NCBI GenBank assembly: GCA_021157965.1
Contig: JAGGVO010000004.1
Coordinates: forward strand, 1 to 64,000
Direction: 5' to 3'
Length of the DNA: 64,000 bases
From: Candidatus Neomarinimicrobiota bacterium
Lineage (GTDB): Bacteria > Fidelibacterota > Fidelibacteria > Fidelibacterales > Fidelibacteraceae
Every line of letters starts with the position of its first letter. Within the stretch, counting starts at the first letter, position 1. Made by a program: the position numbers and the translations under genes. Below the pieces are notes generated by a model. The model worked only from the letters and a program-made list of their open reading frames with translations, made no database searches and was not told the origin of the DNA. Positions 16,196 through 24,687 of the stretch are shown piece by piece.

Positions 16196-17060
16196 ATTCT
16201 CACATTTCGGGTTGGTGGCAAACAGCCGGAAAATCCGGGATATTTGTCCTATCCTGAAAGAATTTTGTGCCTATCTTGACTCAAAAGGGGTTGAATTTAC
16301 TCTGGATGAGGAGATTGTTCAAAACATCCCGGCACTTTCTTCTTACAGGCATTCACCCCAAGAAAAACTATTGGCAATGTCCCAGGCCATTATCACCTTC
16401 GGCGGAGACGGAACTATCCTGGATGCGGCTCGGCGTATCGGTCAGCGTGAAATTCCCATTCTGGGTTTTCACATGGGTGAACTGGGTTTCCTGGCGGAAT
16501 TGTCCCGTCATGATTACCGGGAAAAAATGGACAAAATCCTTCAGGGGGAAATGCTTTTGGATGATCGGATGGTGCTGGATGGTGAAATCCGCAATGGTAA
16601 AGGGTGTACCTGCGAATATGCACTCAATGATATAGTCTTGTTCAAAGGACTTTCTCCCCGAATGATGACAGTGAAAGTGGAAATTGACGGGGATTTTATG
16701 AACAGTTACCTGTCGGATGGTTTGATTATTTCCACCCCGACAGGATCCACGGCATATTCTCTTTCCAGCAACGGACCAATTCTCACACCTGATGTGCCCG
16801 CCATTATCATCAATCCCATTTGTCCCCACACCCTGAGCCAAAGGCCCATGGTTATTGATGCCGGGCGGACAATTCGGATTACCTTTGAGGAAGTCCCCCA
16901 GGGTGCCTATCTGACAGCCGATGGTCAGCATGTGGAACGTCTGAGCAAAACCGGAGAGATCATTATTCGGAAAGCAAACCATAAAATCAGGCTCATCCGG
17001 TGTTCGGATTACAGCTATTTCAATGTGTTACGACAGAAACTGAACTGGGGAAAACGATGA
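16188..17060 (+). CDS. nadK: NAD kinase
   Basis: ATP-dependent NAD kinase producing NADP. The 290-residue protein carries the diagnostic TFGGDGTILDAAR near residue 70, then ALNDIVLFKG (the NE/ND motif) near 145, and STPTGSTAYSLSSNGPI near 185. The start codon is TTG inside the end of xseB. The stop overlaps folB by ATGA. Confidence 0.95.
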   Translation: MNKFSHFGLVANSRKIRDICPILKEFCAYLDSKGVEFTLDEEIVQNIPALSSYRHSPQEKLLAMSQAIITFGGDGTILDAARRIGQREIPILGFHMGELGFLAELSRHDYREKMDKILQGEMLLDDRMVLDGEIRNGKGCTCEYALNDIVLFKGLSPRMMTVKVEIDGDFMNSYLSDGLIISTPTGSTAYSLSSNGPILTPDVPAIIINPICPHTLSQRPMVIDAGRTIRITFEEVPQGAYLTADGQHVERLSKTGEIIIRKANHKIRLIRCSDYSYFNVLRQKLNWGKR

Positions 17061-17413
17061 ACGATATAATTCGTTTGAAAAATATGGTATTTTATGGATT
17101 TCACGGGGTGGAAGCCTATGAAAAAGAGTGGGGGGGACGCTTTGAAGTGGATCTGGAACTGGCCTGTGATTTACAGGATGCCATCAAAACGGATAAACTC
17201 CATGATACCGTGAATTATGAATCCATTTATAACCTGATTTATGACCTGGTGACATCCAGGAAATATTATCTGATTGAGGCCCTGGCGGGTGAGATGTGTA
17301 AATCCATTAAGGAGAAATATCCGAAAGTGCTGAAAGTAACGGCCCGGATTCGCAAGCCGAATGTGCCGATCAAAGGGGTTTTGGATACAGTGGAAGTTGA
17401 AATTACACGATGA
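17057..17413 (+). CDS. folB: dihydroneopterin aldolase
   Basis: Folate-pathway enzyme converting dihydroneopterin to 6-hydroxymethyl-dihydropterin. It has 118 residues, with FYGFHGVEAYEKEWGGRFEVD at the N-terminus (HG-x-E motif) and VNYESIYNLI and LIEALAGEM in the middle. The C-terminal RKPNVPIKGVLDTVEVEI strand is typical. The start overlaps the nadK stop and the stop overlaps folK, giving consecutive folate steps in order. Confidence 0.92.
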   Translation: MNDIIRLKNMVFYGFHGVEAYEKEWGGRFEVDLELACDLQDAIKTDKLHDTVNYESIYNLIYDLVTSRKYYLIEALAGEMCKSIKEKYPKVLKVTARIRKPNVPIKGVLDTVEVEITR

Positions 17414-17910
17414 GATTATCTGATAGCCATGTTTTTCTGGGATTTGGCGGAAATTTAGGTGATGTGCGAAAGACCATTCAACAGGCCATAGAGGCATTGA
17501 CATCCCGGGATGGTATCTCTCTGATTCAAATGAGTTCTTTTTACCGGACGGAACCGTTGTATGATGCAAATCAGCCCGATTTTATCAATGCCGTAGCCCG
17601 GTTTGCCGTCCGCTTGTCTCCCCGGGTCCTTCTAAGAATCATCCACCAGACAGAAGAAACATTCGGACGTGTCCGGAATTCAAAACGACGTTATGCTCCC
17701 CGCACTCTGGATATTGATATTTTATTTTGGGGCGATGAAACAATCTGTCAGAAAAATCTGATAGTTCCCCACAGGGAGTTTGCAGAACGGAAATTTGTAT
17801 TAGAGCCTATGGGGGAAATTGCTTTAAATTATACCGTACCGGGGACGGAAAAAACAATTCGGGACTTTTTAAACGAGTGTCCTGATCAATCACGAGTGGA
17901 GAAAATCTGA
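17410..17910 (+). CDS. folK: 2-amino-4-hydroxy-6-hydroxymethyldihydropteridine pyrophosphokinase
   Basis: HPPK, which pyrophosphorylates 6-hydroxymethyl-dihydropterin directly after the FolB step. The 166-residue protein has the N-terminal FLGFGGNLGD loop, SSFYRTEP near residue 40 and the signature RYAPRTLDIDILFWG near 95. VPHREFAERKFVLEPM follows. The dihydropteroate synthase gene (folP) is not adjacent. Confidence 0.94.
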   Translation: MRLSDSHVFLGFGGNLGDVRKTIQQAIEALTSRDGISLIQMSSFYRTEPLYDANQPDFINAVARFAVRLSPRVLLRIIHQTEETFGRVRNSKRRYAPRTLDIDILFWGDETICQKNLIVPHREFAERKFVLEPMGEIALNYTVPGTEKTIRDFLNECPDQSRVEKI

Positions 17911-18558
17911 ATGCAAAGACCTGCCTATTATATTGCTATTGAAGGGGTTATCGGTGTTGGTAAAACCAGTCTTGCAAGAATTCTTGCACAACGCCTTAAT
18001 GCACGCCTGATATTGGAGAAATTTGAGGATAATCCCTTTCTCAGTGATTTTTATAACGACAGGGACCGGTATGCTTTTCAGACACAGATTTTTTTTCTGT
18101 TAAGCCGGTATCGTCAACAGATGGAACTTTTTCAGACGGAGCTCTTTCATAAAAATCTGGTAACAGATTATATGTTCATTAAGGATAAGCTCTTTGCCTA
18201 TCTCAATCTGAACGAAAAGGAGCTCATGCTGTATGATCAGATGCTGAATCTTCTGATCCGGCAAATTCCCAAACCGGACCTCGTTATCTACCTCCAGGCG
18301 GATACGGAACGCCTGATGAAAAATATTGCCAAACGGGGACGGGATTTTGAAAAAAACATAGATGAGGAGTATATTGAAGCACTGAATCAGATGTATAATC
18401 AGTTTTTTTTCAGATATAATGAAACTCCCCTGCTTATCATTAATACAACAGATATAGACTTCGTCCATAATGAGGACGATTTAGCGGAAATCTTGAAAAC
18501 CATTCAAAAACCACCGGCGGGAACCAAATTATACCGGCCGGTGAGGAAACCGTCATGA
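17911..18558 (+). CDS. deoxynucleoside kinase (dGK/dAK family)
   Basis: Cytoplasmic salvage kinase phosphorylating deoxyribonucleosides. It has 215 residues. The P-loop is IEGVIGVGKTSLAR at about 10-23. FLLSRYRQ near residue 65 and the LID region KRGRDFEKNID near 145 are family traits. Substrate preference (dG, dA or dC) cannot be read with certainty. The ATG abuts the folK stop. Confidence 0.88.
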   Translation: MQRPAYYIAIEGVIGVGKTSLARILAQRLNARLILEKFEDNPFLSDFYNDRDRYAFQTQIFFLLSRYRQQMELFQTELFHKNLVTDYMFIKDKLFAYLNLNEKELMLYDQMLNLLIRQIPKPDLVIYLQADTERLMKNIAKRGRDFEKNIDEEYIEALNQMYNQFFFRYNETPLLIINTTDIDFVHNEDDLAEILKTIQKPPAGTKLYRPVRKPS

Positions 18559-18761
18559 CACGACTTCTTGGATATATTATCGCCATCTATGTGATGGTCA
18601 TTGTCTACCGGCGCTGGATCAGGCCCGACCTGATTCGATGGCTGGAAAAACATCAGAAAAATCCATCTATCCGGTGTCGGAAATCGGAGCAGGATCCATA
18701 CCGGAATGATATCCCGAAAGAGGATATCGTGGATGTGGACTATAAAGAAGAGGAAAAGTAA
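18555..18761 (+). CDS. small single-span membrane protein, unknown
   Basis: A 68-residue protein I do not recognise. Residues 4-20 (LLGYIIAIYVMVIVYRR) form one membrane segment; the rest is highly charged and ends in KEEEK, so it probably faces the cytoplasm. The start overlaps the deoxynucleoside kinase stop by ATGA, so translation is coupled. It is the last gene of this plus-strand run and lies about 190 bases before the terminator at 18955. Confidence 0.65.
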   Translation: MTRLLGYIIAIYVMVIVYRRWIRPDLIRWLEKHQKNPSIRCRKSEQDPYRNDIPKEDIVDVDYKEEEK

Positions 18762-19054
18762 TCGGACGAAACATCCTCCGGATATTCGTGTCAACCCGCC
18801 TGAAGCGCTCTCTGAATAGCTGAATCATGCCGTACATTGAGGATTGTTTAAATGATTTACAGATGCCGAGGGAAGATTTGAAGAAACTCAAATTATCATT
18901 TTTTTCAATCGTCTTTGATGTTGTGTTTTTTGTGCAGGAAAGAACAATATATTGAAAAGCCCCGTGCAAAATACTTCGCGGGGCTTTTTATTTATTTTTT
19001 CAGAGGTCTTCGGAGAATGTATGATTCAACTGATTTTGAGATGAAATGTATCGG
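18762..19054. other. convergent intergenic region
   Basis: This spans the gap between the converging kinase and frr operons. It holds the hairpin terminator at 18955-18990. An ATG at 18829 opens a 42-codon frame with no ribosome binding site and no recognisable product, which I do not call. Nothing else is seen. Confidence 0.6.
18955..18990 (+). terminator. Rho-independent terminator between convergent operons
   Basis: AAAAGCCCCG (18955-18964) pairs with CGGGGCTTTT (18979-18988) around a 14-base loop and runs into TTTTTATTTATTTTTT on the plus strand. On the minus strand the same hairpin is followed by TTTTCAATATATT, so it may also stop the frr operon. Confidence 0.8.
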
Positions 19055-19618
19055 TCAAATATGGTCTTCCAGGATTTCTTTTTCTTTCATTTCGAAAATT
19101 TGATCAATTTTAGCAATATGTTCATCTGTGATTTTCTGAATTTCATCCAGTCCGTCTGCAGCATTGTCTTTTGAAATATCGCCATCTTTTTCCATTTTCT
19201 TGATATGTTCGTTGAATTCCCGGCGGACATTCCGGATGCTGATCCGTCCTTCTTCGGCTATCTTGCTCACAACACGGGAGAGATCTTTCCGCCGTTCATC
19301 AGACATGGGGGGAATGGGGAGGCGGATAACCTGTCCGTCATTTGCAGGCGTGAGTCCAAGGGAACTGGCCAGAATCGCTTTTTCAATTATGGGAAGCATG
19401 TTCTTCTCCCAAGGTTGAATCACCAGGAGTCTTGCTTCGGGGACTGTAATATTGGCAACCTGGTTCAGGGGAGTGGGATTGCCGTAATATTCCACCTTGA
19501 TTCCGTCCAGTAAGGCTGTTGAAGCCCGACCTGTCCGGATGGATGCCAGCTCATGACGAATCACTTCAACGGATTTATCCATTTTGGTTTTGCATTTCTT
19601 GTACAATGATTCCAGCAT
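19055..19618 (-). CDS. frr: ribosome recycling factor
   Basis: RRF, which together with EF-G splits the post-termination ribosome. The 187-residue protein has the usual three-helix-bundle and hinge signature: IRTGRASTALLDGIKVEYYG, TPLNQVANITVPEARLL and NVRREFNEHIKKMEKDGDIS. A strong AGGAGG precedes the ATG. It is the last gene of the minus-strand translation operon, two bases after pyrH. Confidence 0.97.
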   Translation of the reverse strand: MLESLYKKCKTKMDKSVEVIRHELASIRTGRASTALLDGIKVEYYGNPTPLNQVANITVPEARLLVIQPWEKNMLPIIEKAILASSLGLTPANDGQVIRLPIPPMSDERRKDLSRVVSKIAEEGRISIRNVRREFNEHIKKMEKDGDISKDNAADGLDEIQKITDEHIAKIDQIFEMKEKEILEDHI

Positions 19619-19620
19619 TC

Positions 19621-20334
19621 TTAACCTCCTAAGATTGTTCCGATTGGTTCACCCTTGATGACTCTGAGTAAATGTCCCGGTTTTTTGAAATTAAAAACAA
19701 TAATAGGGATTTTATTTTCACGGCAAAGGGCGATGGCACTCAGATCCATGACTTTCAAATTCCGTTCAATAGCTTCTTCATAGCTGATAGTTGTATAATG
19801 TACGGCATCTGAATGGGTTACAGGGTCCTTGTCATAGATGCCATCTACCTTTGTTCCTTTCAACAGGGCATCTACATTCATTTCGGCAGCACGTAGAGCT
19901 GCAGCCGAATCCGTAGTAAAAAAAGGATTCCCTGTCCCTGCGGCAAAAATCAGCACCCGTCCTTTTTCCAAATGACGCAGGGCCCTCCGGCGAATGAAAG
20001 GTTCGGCAACCTGTGTAATACTGATGGCCGTCTGAACCCGGGTCGGGATACCGGATTTTTCCAGGGCGTCCTGAATCGCCAGAGCATTGATTACAGTTCC
20101 CAGCATTCCCATGTAATCGCCGGCCACCCTTTCAATATTCCGGGTGTTGGCGCCGCCTCTGAAAATATTTCCCCCGCCGATAACCAGGCAGACTTCAAGG
20201 CCTTCGTCGACAACTGTTTTGATCTCTCTGGCAAAATAGGAGACAACAGAGGGATCGATCCCTGTCCCGTTTTCACCGGCAAGGATCTCTCCACTCAACT
20301 TTAATAAAATCCGTTGGTAAGGAAGGTCTGACAC
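19621..20334 (-). CDS. pyrH: uridylate kinase (UMP kinase)
   Basis: Hexameric UMP kinase of the amino-acid kinase fold in pyrimidine nucleotide synthesis. The 237-residue protein has LLKLSGEILAG at the N-terminus, VIGGGNIFRG near 50, and GTGNPFFTTDSAAALRAAE with DGIYDKDP beyond it. The start is GTG, six bases after AAAGGAG. Its position between tsf and frr is the widespread bacterial order. Confidence 0.97.
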   Translation of the reverse strand: MSDLPYQRILLKLSGEILAGENGTGIDPSVVSYFAREIKTVVDEGLEVCLVIGGGNIFRGGANTRNIERVAGDYMGMLGTVINALAIQDALEKSGIPTRVQTAISITQVAEPFIRRRALRHLEKGRVLIFAAGTGNPFFTTDSAAALRAAEMNVDALLKGTKVDGIYDKDPVTHSDAVHYTTISYEEAIERNLKVMDLSAIALCRENKIPIIVFNFKKPGHLLRVIKGEPIGTILGG

Positions 20335-20363
20335 AACAGACTCCTTTACTTATGTGAGATGAA

Positions 20364-20963
20364 TTAGTTGTTTTCTCCCAAAACAAACCGTGAAAAACGG
20401 GCGATCTGAATGTTTTCACCCAGTTTGCCAATGGTCTCTTTCAGATATGTCTCAACTGTTTTTTCAGGATCTTTGAAAAAGGGCTGTTCAAGGAGGACAT
20501 TTTCTTTATAGAATTTTTCCAGTTTACCTGTGACTATCTTTTCGGCGATATGTTCCGGTTTTCCCTGATTGATCACCTGTTCCTTGTAGATGGCTTTTTC
20601 CCGCTCAATCACTGCAGGGGCCACATCTTCCCGGGTAACGGCCAGGGGGGCGGAAGCGGCAATCTGCATTGCCACATTTTTTACGAAATTCTGAAATTCC
20701 GGGGTATTTGCCACAAAATCAGTCTCGCAATTGACTTCGACCAATGTCCCCAGTTTGCTGCCCTGATGAATATAGGCATGGATCAACCCCTCGTTTACGG
20801 CGCGGGAAGCTTTCTTTTCAGCTTTGGCGATTCCCTGCGCACGAAGATAATCAACAGCTTTCTCAAGGTCACCATCTGTTTTATTTAAAGCTTTTTTGCA
20901 ATCCATCATTCCGGCACCGGTTTTATCCCGAAGCTCTTTTACCATTGCGGCTGTTATGGTCAT
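20364..20963 (-). CDS. tsf: elongation factor Ts, short form
   Basis: Guanine-nucleotide exchange factor for EF-Tu. At 199 residues this is the short form, with the N-terminal UBA-like module (VKELRDKTGAGMMDCKKAL) and the core motif VEVNCETDFVANTPEF. It lacks the longer central duplication of E. coli EF-Ts. A good ribosome binding site (AAAGGAG) precedes the ATG. It is co-transcribed with rpsB, 15 bases upstream. Confidence 0.97.
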   Translation of the reverse strand: MTITAAMVKELRDKTGAGMMDCKKALNKTDGDLEKAVDYLRAQGIAKAEKKASRAVNEGLIHAYIHQGSKLGTLVEVNCETDFVANTPEFQNFVKNVAMQIAASAPLAVTREDVAPAVIEREKAIYKEQVINQGKPEHIAEKIVTGKLEKFYKENVLLEQPFFKDPEKTVETYLKETIGKLGENIQIARFSRFVLGENN

Positions 20964-20978
20964 ATTCGCGACTCCTTT

Positions 20979-21788
20979 TTATTCAACTTCTTCCACATCT
21001 GCTACCGTTTCTTTTTCTACGTTAGCTTCAACAGGTTTCTGATGTCTTTTTTTTGGGGCTGTTTCAATCTTTTTTTCTGCTTTTTCTTCAGCTTTCTCTT
21101 TTTTGCTGCTTTTTCCTTCCAGGGCGGCGTCGGCCAGGCGACGGGTAATCAGCTGAATGGTCCGGATGGAATCATCATTGGCCGGGATGGGATAATCAAT
21201 GACCGACGGATCGGCATTGGTATCAATCAGGGCAATAATGGGGATATCCAGTTTCCGGGCTTCTGCGACGGCAATCTTTTCATGAACCGTGTCCACAATG
21301 AAAAGAGCATCGGGAAGTTTCTTCATATCCTTGATTCCCCGGTGCAGGGATTCCAGCTTCTCCTTTTCCCGCATCAGTCCCAAAATCTCTTTTTTCGTCA
21401 GATTGGCCCATGCCTCTTCATTTTCACTGTCCCGTTGAAGCTGCATCATCCTCCGGATGGACCGCTTGATGGTGATAAAATTGGTGAGAGTCCCGCCAAG
21501 CCAGCGTTCGGTGATATAATGATTCTTGCAGCGGATGGCTTCATCTTCAATGACAGAACGGGCTTGCTTCTTGGTCCCGACAAAGAGGATCTCGCCTCCC
21601 TGGCGGGAAAGGTTGCTGACAAATTCAGCCGCTTCTTCCATAGCCTGAATGGTTTTTTTTAAATCAATTATATGAATCCCGTTCTTTTCCATGAAGATAT
21701 AATCTTTCATGGCAGGATTCCATTTTGAAGCCAGGTGACCAAAATGGGCACCGGTTCCTAATAATGTTTCAATGGTAATTGTATTCAT
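20979..21788 (-). CDS. rpsB: 30S ribosomal protein S2
   Basis: Small-subunit protein uS2, 269 residues. [31 protein letters not shown] and [14 protein letters not shown] are diagnostic. The last 50 residues are a Lys/Glu-rich low-complexity tail longer than in E. coli, as often seen in FCB-type bacteria. The gene follows rpsI by 18 bases, linking the rplM-rpsI pair to rpsB-tsf. Confidence 0.97.
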   Translation of the reverse strand: MNTITIETLLGTGAHFGHLASKWNPAMKDYIFMEKNGIHIIDLKKTIQAMEEAAEFVSNLSRQGGEILFVGTKKQARSVIEDEAIRCKNHYITERWLGGTLTNFITIKRSIRRMMQLQRDSENEEAWANLTKKEILGLMREKEKLESLHRGIKDMKKLPDALFIVDTVHEKIAVAEARKLDIPIIALIDTNADPSVIDYPIPANDDSIRTIQLITRRLADAALEGKSSKKEKAEEKAEKKIETAPKKRHQKPVEANVEKETVADVEEVE

Positions 21789-21806
21789 GAGATCTCCAAA
21801 AGACGG

Positions 21807-22199
21807 TTAACGTTTCGAGAACTGGAATGCACGGCGGGCGCCACGCAGACCGTATTTCTTCCGTTCAACACGACGCGGATCACGGGTCAGAAAACCTGCG
21901 GATTTTAATACCGGCCGTGCTTCGGGATTCACAAGTGTCAAAGCTCTGCTCAGTCCGTGACGGACCGCGCCGGCTTGTCCAGTGGGACCTCCACCCTGAA
22001 CGGTGACAATGATATCATAAGCGTTCCCGAATTTGATTAACTCCAACGGCTGCCTTACAATCATCTGGGATGTTTCACGTCCGAAATACTCTTCAAGAGG
22101 CCGTTTGTTGACTGTGATTTTACCGGTACCGGGACGAAGCCGTACCCTGGCAACTGCTGATTTTCTGCGTCCAACGGCAATATATTCGTTCTTAAGCAT
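21807..22199 (-). CDS. rpsI: 30S ribosomal protein S9
   Basis: Small-subunit protein uS9 of about 130 residues, with [19 protein letters not shown] at the start, [19 protein letters not shown] in the middle and the basic end [17 protein letters not shown] whose tail reaches the P site. ATG 22199 lies ten bases after AAGGAG. A GTG at 22205 is four bases from it and would add two residues; both are possible. The gene start overlaps or abuts the rplM stop. Confidence 0.97.
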   Translation of the reverse strand: MLKNEYIAVGRRKSAVARVRLRPGTGKITVNKRPLEEYFGRETSQMIVRQPLELIKFGNAYDIIVTVQGGGPTGQAGAVRHGLSRALTLVNPEARPVLKSAGFLTRDPRRVERKKYGLRGARRAFQFSKR

Positions 22200-22644
22200 T
22201 GTCACTCAACTCCTTTTTTAAATTCAGGGTTTCGGGCATTTGCGCCTGATGCGGGTGCTCAGGCCCGCTGTATACCTTCAGCTTCTTGATCAGCTGACGG
22301 CCCAGACGGTTGTGGGGAAGCATGCCCCTGACGGCACGGGTGATGATCTCTTCAGGATGGCTTGAACGCAACACCTTCAGAGATGTATACCGGGTACCTC
22401 CCGGATATCCTGTATGACGAAAATATTGCTTGTACGACTCCTTGTTTCCTGTTAATCGTACCTTTTCCGCATTGATGATAATGACAAAATCCCCCGTATC
22501 CATGTGGGGGGTGAATGTGGGTTTGTGTTTGCCCCTCAATATCTGGGCAACCTCACTGGATAAGCGACCCAAAACCAGATCCGTGGCATCAACAATAAAC
22601 CACTTTCGTTCGATCTCTGACGGTTTTGCCGTATACGTTTTCAA
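22192..22644 (-). CDS. rplM: 50S ribosomal protein L13
   Basis: Large-subunit protein uL13, 150 residues from the chosen start. [19 protein letters not shown] is the canonical N-terminus and begins right after a TTG codon at 22644. [18 protein letters not shown] and [13 protein letters not shown] follow. TTG has GGAGG eight bases upstream, whereas an in-frame ATG at 22677 would add 11 residues not found in the family and would translate through that site. It opens the six-gene operon rplM-rpsI-rpsB-tsf-pyrH-frr. Confidence 0.93.
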   Translation of the reverse strand: MKTYTAKPSEIERKWFIVDATDLVLGRLSSEVAQILRGKHKPTFTPHMDTGDFVIIINAEKVRLTGNKESYKQYFRHTGYPGGTRYTSLKVLRSSHPEEIITRAVRGMLPHNRLGRQLIKKLKVYSGPEHPHQAQMPETLNLKKELSDNA

Positions 22645-22652
22645 ATCGAATT

Positions 22653-22657
22653 CCTCC
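22653..22657 (-). promoter_or_regulatory. ribosome binding site supporting the TTG start of rplM
   Basis: On the minus strand GGAGG (22657-22653) lies eight bases before TTG 22644, where the conserved L13 sequence begins. Confidence 0.75.
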
Positions 22658-22781
22658 GTTTGTGTGACTCTCTTCACCCGGAGCCACCGTGATTGTGCTC
22701 AAAACATTTCCGGGACTGCGTTTCAAGCTTGAAAATTTAATAATGGAATAAATCATTTACCAACATCTTTTTCTTTTATTA

Positions 22782-22810
22782 TTAGTAGCTTCGCCCGTAT
22801 TATTTGACAA
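22782..22810 (-). promoter_or_regulatory. putative promoter of the rplM operon
   Basis: On the minus strand TTGTCA (22810-22805) and TACTAA (22787-22782) are 17 bases apart. The match in the -10 is moderate. The same position read on the plus strand gives TTGACA (22804-22809), but the nearest -10-like GATAAA for yicC is 20 bases away, so a yicC promoter is not proven. The region lies between two divergent operons, where promoters are required. Confidence 0.35.
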
Positions 22811-22915
22811 ATTTTCCGGCAGGTCCCGGGATAAATCATTAAAAAACAAATGAATTCCGTTTCCTGGTAACGGAAAAATACTTAACTTTCTGCCCCAAAA
22901 GACGGAGACCCGGAT

Positions 22916-23791
22916 ATGCTCAGTATGACAGGTTTCGGAAAAGCAGAAGGTACCTATCACAGCATCCGGTTCACGGTGGAAGTGAAATCCGTGAACAGCC
23001 GGTATCTGGATGTCGTTACCGTGATTCCCCGAAAAGTCGCGTTCCTTGAAAATCCCATCCGGGACTATCTGACGAAAAGACTGAAACGAGGCAAAATTCT
23101 TTTTATCCTGAATCTGACGGGGGATACCGGTGAAATCAGTTACTTTCAATTGAATGAGAAACTCCTCCGAAACCTTCTGGATCTGAAAAGTATCCTCAAA
23201 GAAAAATTTGATGTGGAGGGTACACTCACCGTCACCGATATTCTCTCCCGGGAGGATGTGGTGGAACTGATGGATACAGCCGTGGAAGAAGAAGCACTGG
23301 CTAAAGCAATCCTGAATACAACCGATACGGCCATGGCCCATCTGGAAGCCATGCAAAGACAGGAAGGGGAATACCTGAAAGAACAGTTTGAACGGGACCT
23401 GCAAAGTATGTCCCGTGAAATCGATAAGATTGATTCACTCCGGCAGATCAATCTGGACCAACATGTAACTGCCATGGAGGAGCGGGTGGCAAAGCTGATG
23501 AATCAGTACACCCTGGATGAAGCCCGGATGTATCAGGAGATTGCCCTTCTCGCTGATAAACTGGATGTTTCTGAAGAGATCCAGCGTTTTAAAAGCCATT
23601 TGCTCCAATTCAAAGCATACCTGAATGAACAGGATTCCGTGGGGAAAAGGTGTAATTTTCTCCTTCAGGAAATGCATCGCGAGGTGAATACCCTGGGGAA
23701 TAAGGTAGCTAATGCCGATATTTCCCAGCGGGTAGTGGAAATTAAAAACCGGATCGAAATAATTCGTGAGCAGGTTCAGAATATCCAATGA
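22916..23791 (+). CDS. yicC: YicC family endoribonuclease
   Basis: YicC/YloC-family protein; the E. coli member has endoribonuclease activity and affects the turnover of a small RNA. It has 291 residues, with the invariant start MLSMTGFGKAEG, VEVKSVNSRYLD near 23 and the conserved C-terminal block EMHREVNTLGNKVANADIS and VVEIKNRIEIIREQVQNIQ. GGAG is eight bases before the ATG. It is coupled to gmk by ATGA, a common arrangement. Confidence 0.93.
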   Translation: MLSMTGFGKAEGTYHSIRFTVEVKSVNSRYLDVVTVIPRKVAFLENPIRDYLTKRLKRGKILFILNLTGDTGEISYFQLNEKLLRNLLDLKSILKEKFDVEGTLTVTDILSREDVVELMDTAVEEEALAKAILNTTDTAMAHLEAMQRQEGEYLKEQFERDLQSMSREIDKIDSLRQINLDQHVTAMEERVAKLMNQYTLDEARMYQEIALLADKLDVSEEIQRFKSHLLQFKAYLNEQDSVGKRCNFLLQEMHREVNTLGNKVANADISQRVVEIKNRIEIIREQVQNIQ

Positions 23792-24357
23792 AACAAGGTG
23801 TACTCATTCTTTTTGCCGCTCACAGCGGTGCAGGCAAGACAACCATCATTCGGGAACTCTTGCGACGTCATCCTGACTGGTTTTTTTCTGTTTCGGCAAC
23901 AACCCGCCGACCCCGGACAGGGGAAGTGGACGGACAAGATTATCACTTTGTGTCAAGGGATGTTTTTCAGAACATGATCCGTGAAAAGAAACTGCTCGAA
24001 TTTGAAGAGGTCCACGGTGAATATTACGGTACCCCGGCAGAACCGGTTCGTCAGGCTCTGGAAGATGGGAAGGTGTGCATTTTTGACCTGGATGTCAAAG
24101 GTGCCATGAGTATTAAGAAACAATATCCGGAACAATCCCTCTCCATCTTTATTGAAGTCCCGGATGTGAATCTATTAAGGGAAAGACTCATAAACCGGAA
24201 AACCGAAACGCCGGAACAGATAGAAAAACGTCTTTCCAGGATCTCCCTGGAAACAGCGATGAAGGATGCATTTGATGAAGTCGTTATCAACGAACGGCTT
24301 GAAAAGGCAGTCCATAAAACAGAAACATTGATCAAACAGATAAAGGAAAGGTGCTAA
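23788..24357 (+). CDS. gmk: guanylate kinase
   Basis: GMP kinase, 189 residues. The P-loop reads AAHSGAGKTTI, slightly unlike the more common GPSGAGKST. SVSATTRRPRTGEVDGQDYHF is the GMP-binding segment, and LEFEEVHGEYYGTP follows. It lies between yicC and rpoZ with overlap and zero spacing, a common bacterial unit. Confidence 0.95.
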   Translation: MKQGVLILFAAHSGAGKTTIIRELLRRHPDWFFSVSATTRRPRTGEVDGQDYHFVSRDVFQNMIREKKLLEFEEVHGEYYGTPAEPVRQALEDGKVCIFDLDVKGAMSIKKQYPEQSLSIFIEVPDVNLLRERLINRKTETPEQIEKRLSRISLETAMKDAFDEVVINERLEKAVHKTETLIKQIKERC

Positions 24358-24687
24358 ATGTCAAAAGATGGATTCAAATACGAAGGTGACAGACCCGAAG
24401 ATATCTTTGAAGCAATCATTGTTATGGCAAAACGGGCGCGTCAGATCAACCAGCGGCGAGCTGATAAATTCACACTCCGTCCCTATCAGGTATCTGAAGG
24501 GGAAGAAGAAGTTGAACAGGAAGCTTTGTACGATGATTTCGACTTCGACAGCCTGGAAAAGCCAACAACCATGGCTATGCGTCAGTATGCCGATCAGGAA
24601 ATTGAATATGAATACAGTGATCCTGATGAAGGGTATGAAGATTTGGAAGACGAAACCATGTTTGATATGGATGATCATCTGATTTAA
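24358..24687 (+). CDS. rpoZ: RNA polymerase omega subunit with acidic tail
   Basis: Omega subunit, which helps assemble beta-prime into RNA polymerase. The recognisable part is FEAIIVMAKRARQINQRR at about 17-34 and EKPTTMAMRQYADQEIEYEY at about 68-87. Residues 46-66 and 88-109 are strongly acidic; the protein ends in a run dominated by Asp and Glu. At 109 residues it is at the long end for omega. The ATG directly abuts the gmk stop, and its stop shares one base with coaBC. Confidence 0.85.
   Translation: MSKDGFKYEGDRPEDIFEAIIVMAKRARQINQRRADKFTLRPYQVSEGEEEVEQEALYDDFDFDSLEKPTTMAMRQYADQEIEYEYSDPDEGYEDLEDETMFDMDDHLI

Noticed and set aside
18829-18957. A 42-codon frame in the convergent gap before the terminator
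   Set aside because: No ribosome binding site, no recognisable product and a strongly hydrophobic random-looking end.
22678-22915. A ribosomal-protein leader RNA upstream of rplM
   Set aside because: L13 leaders are known in some bacteria, but I could not fold a convincing conserved structure by eye.
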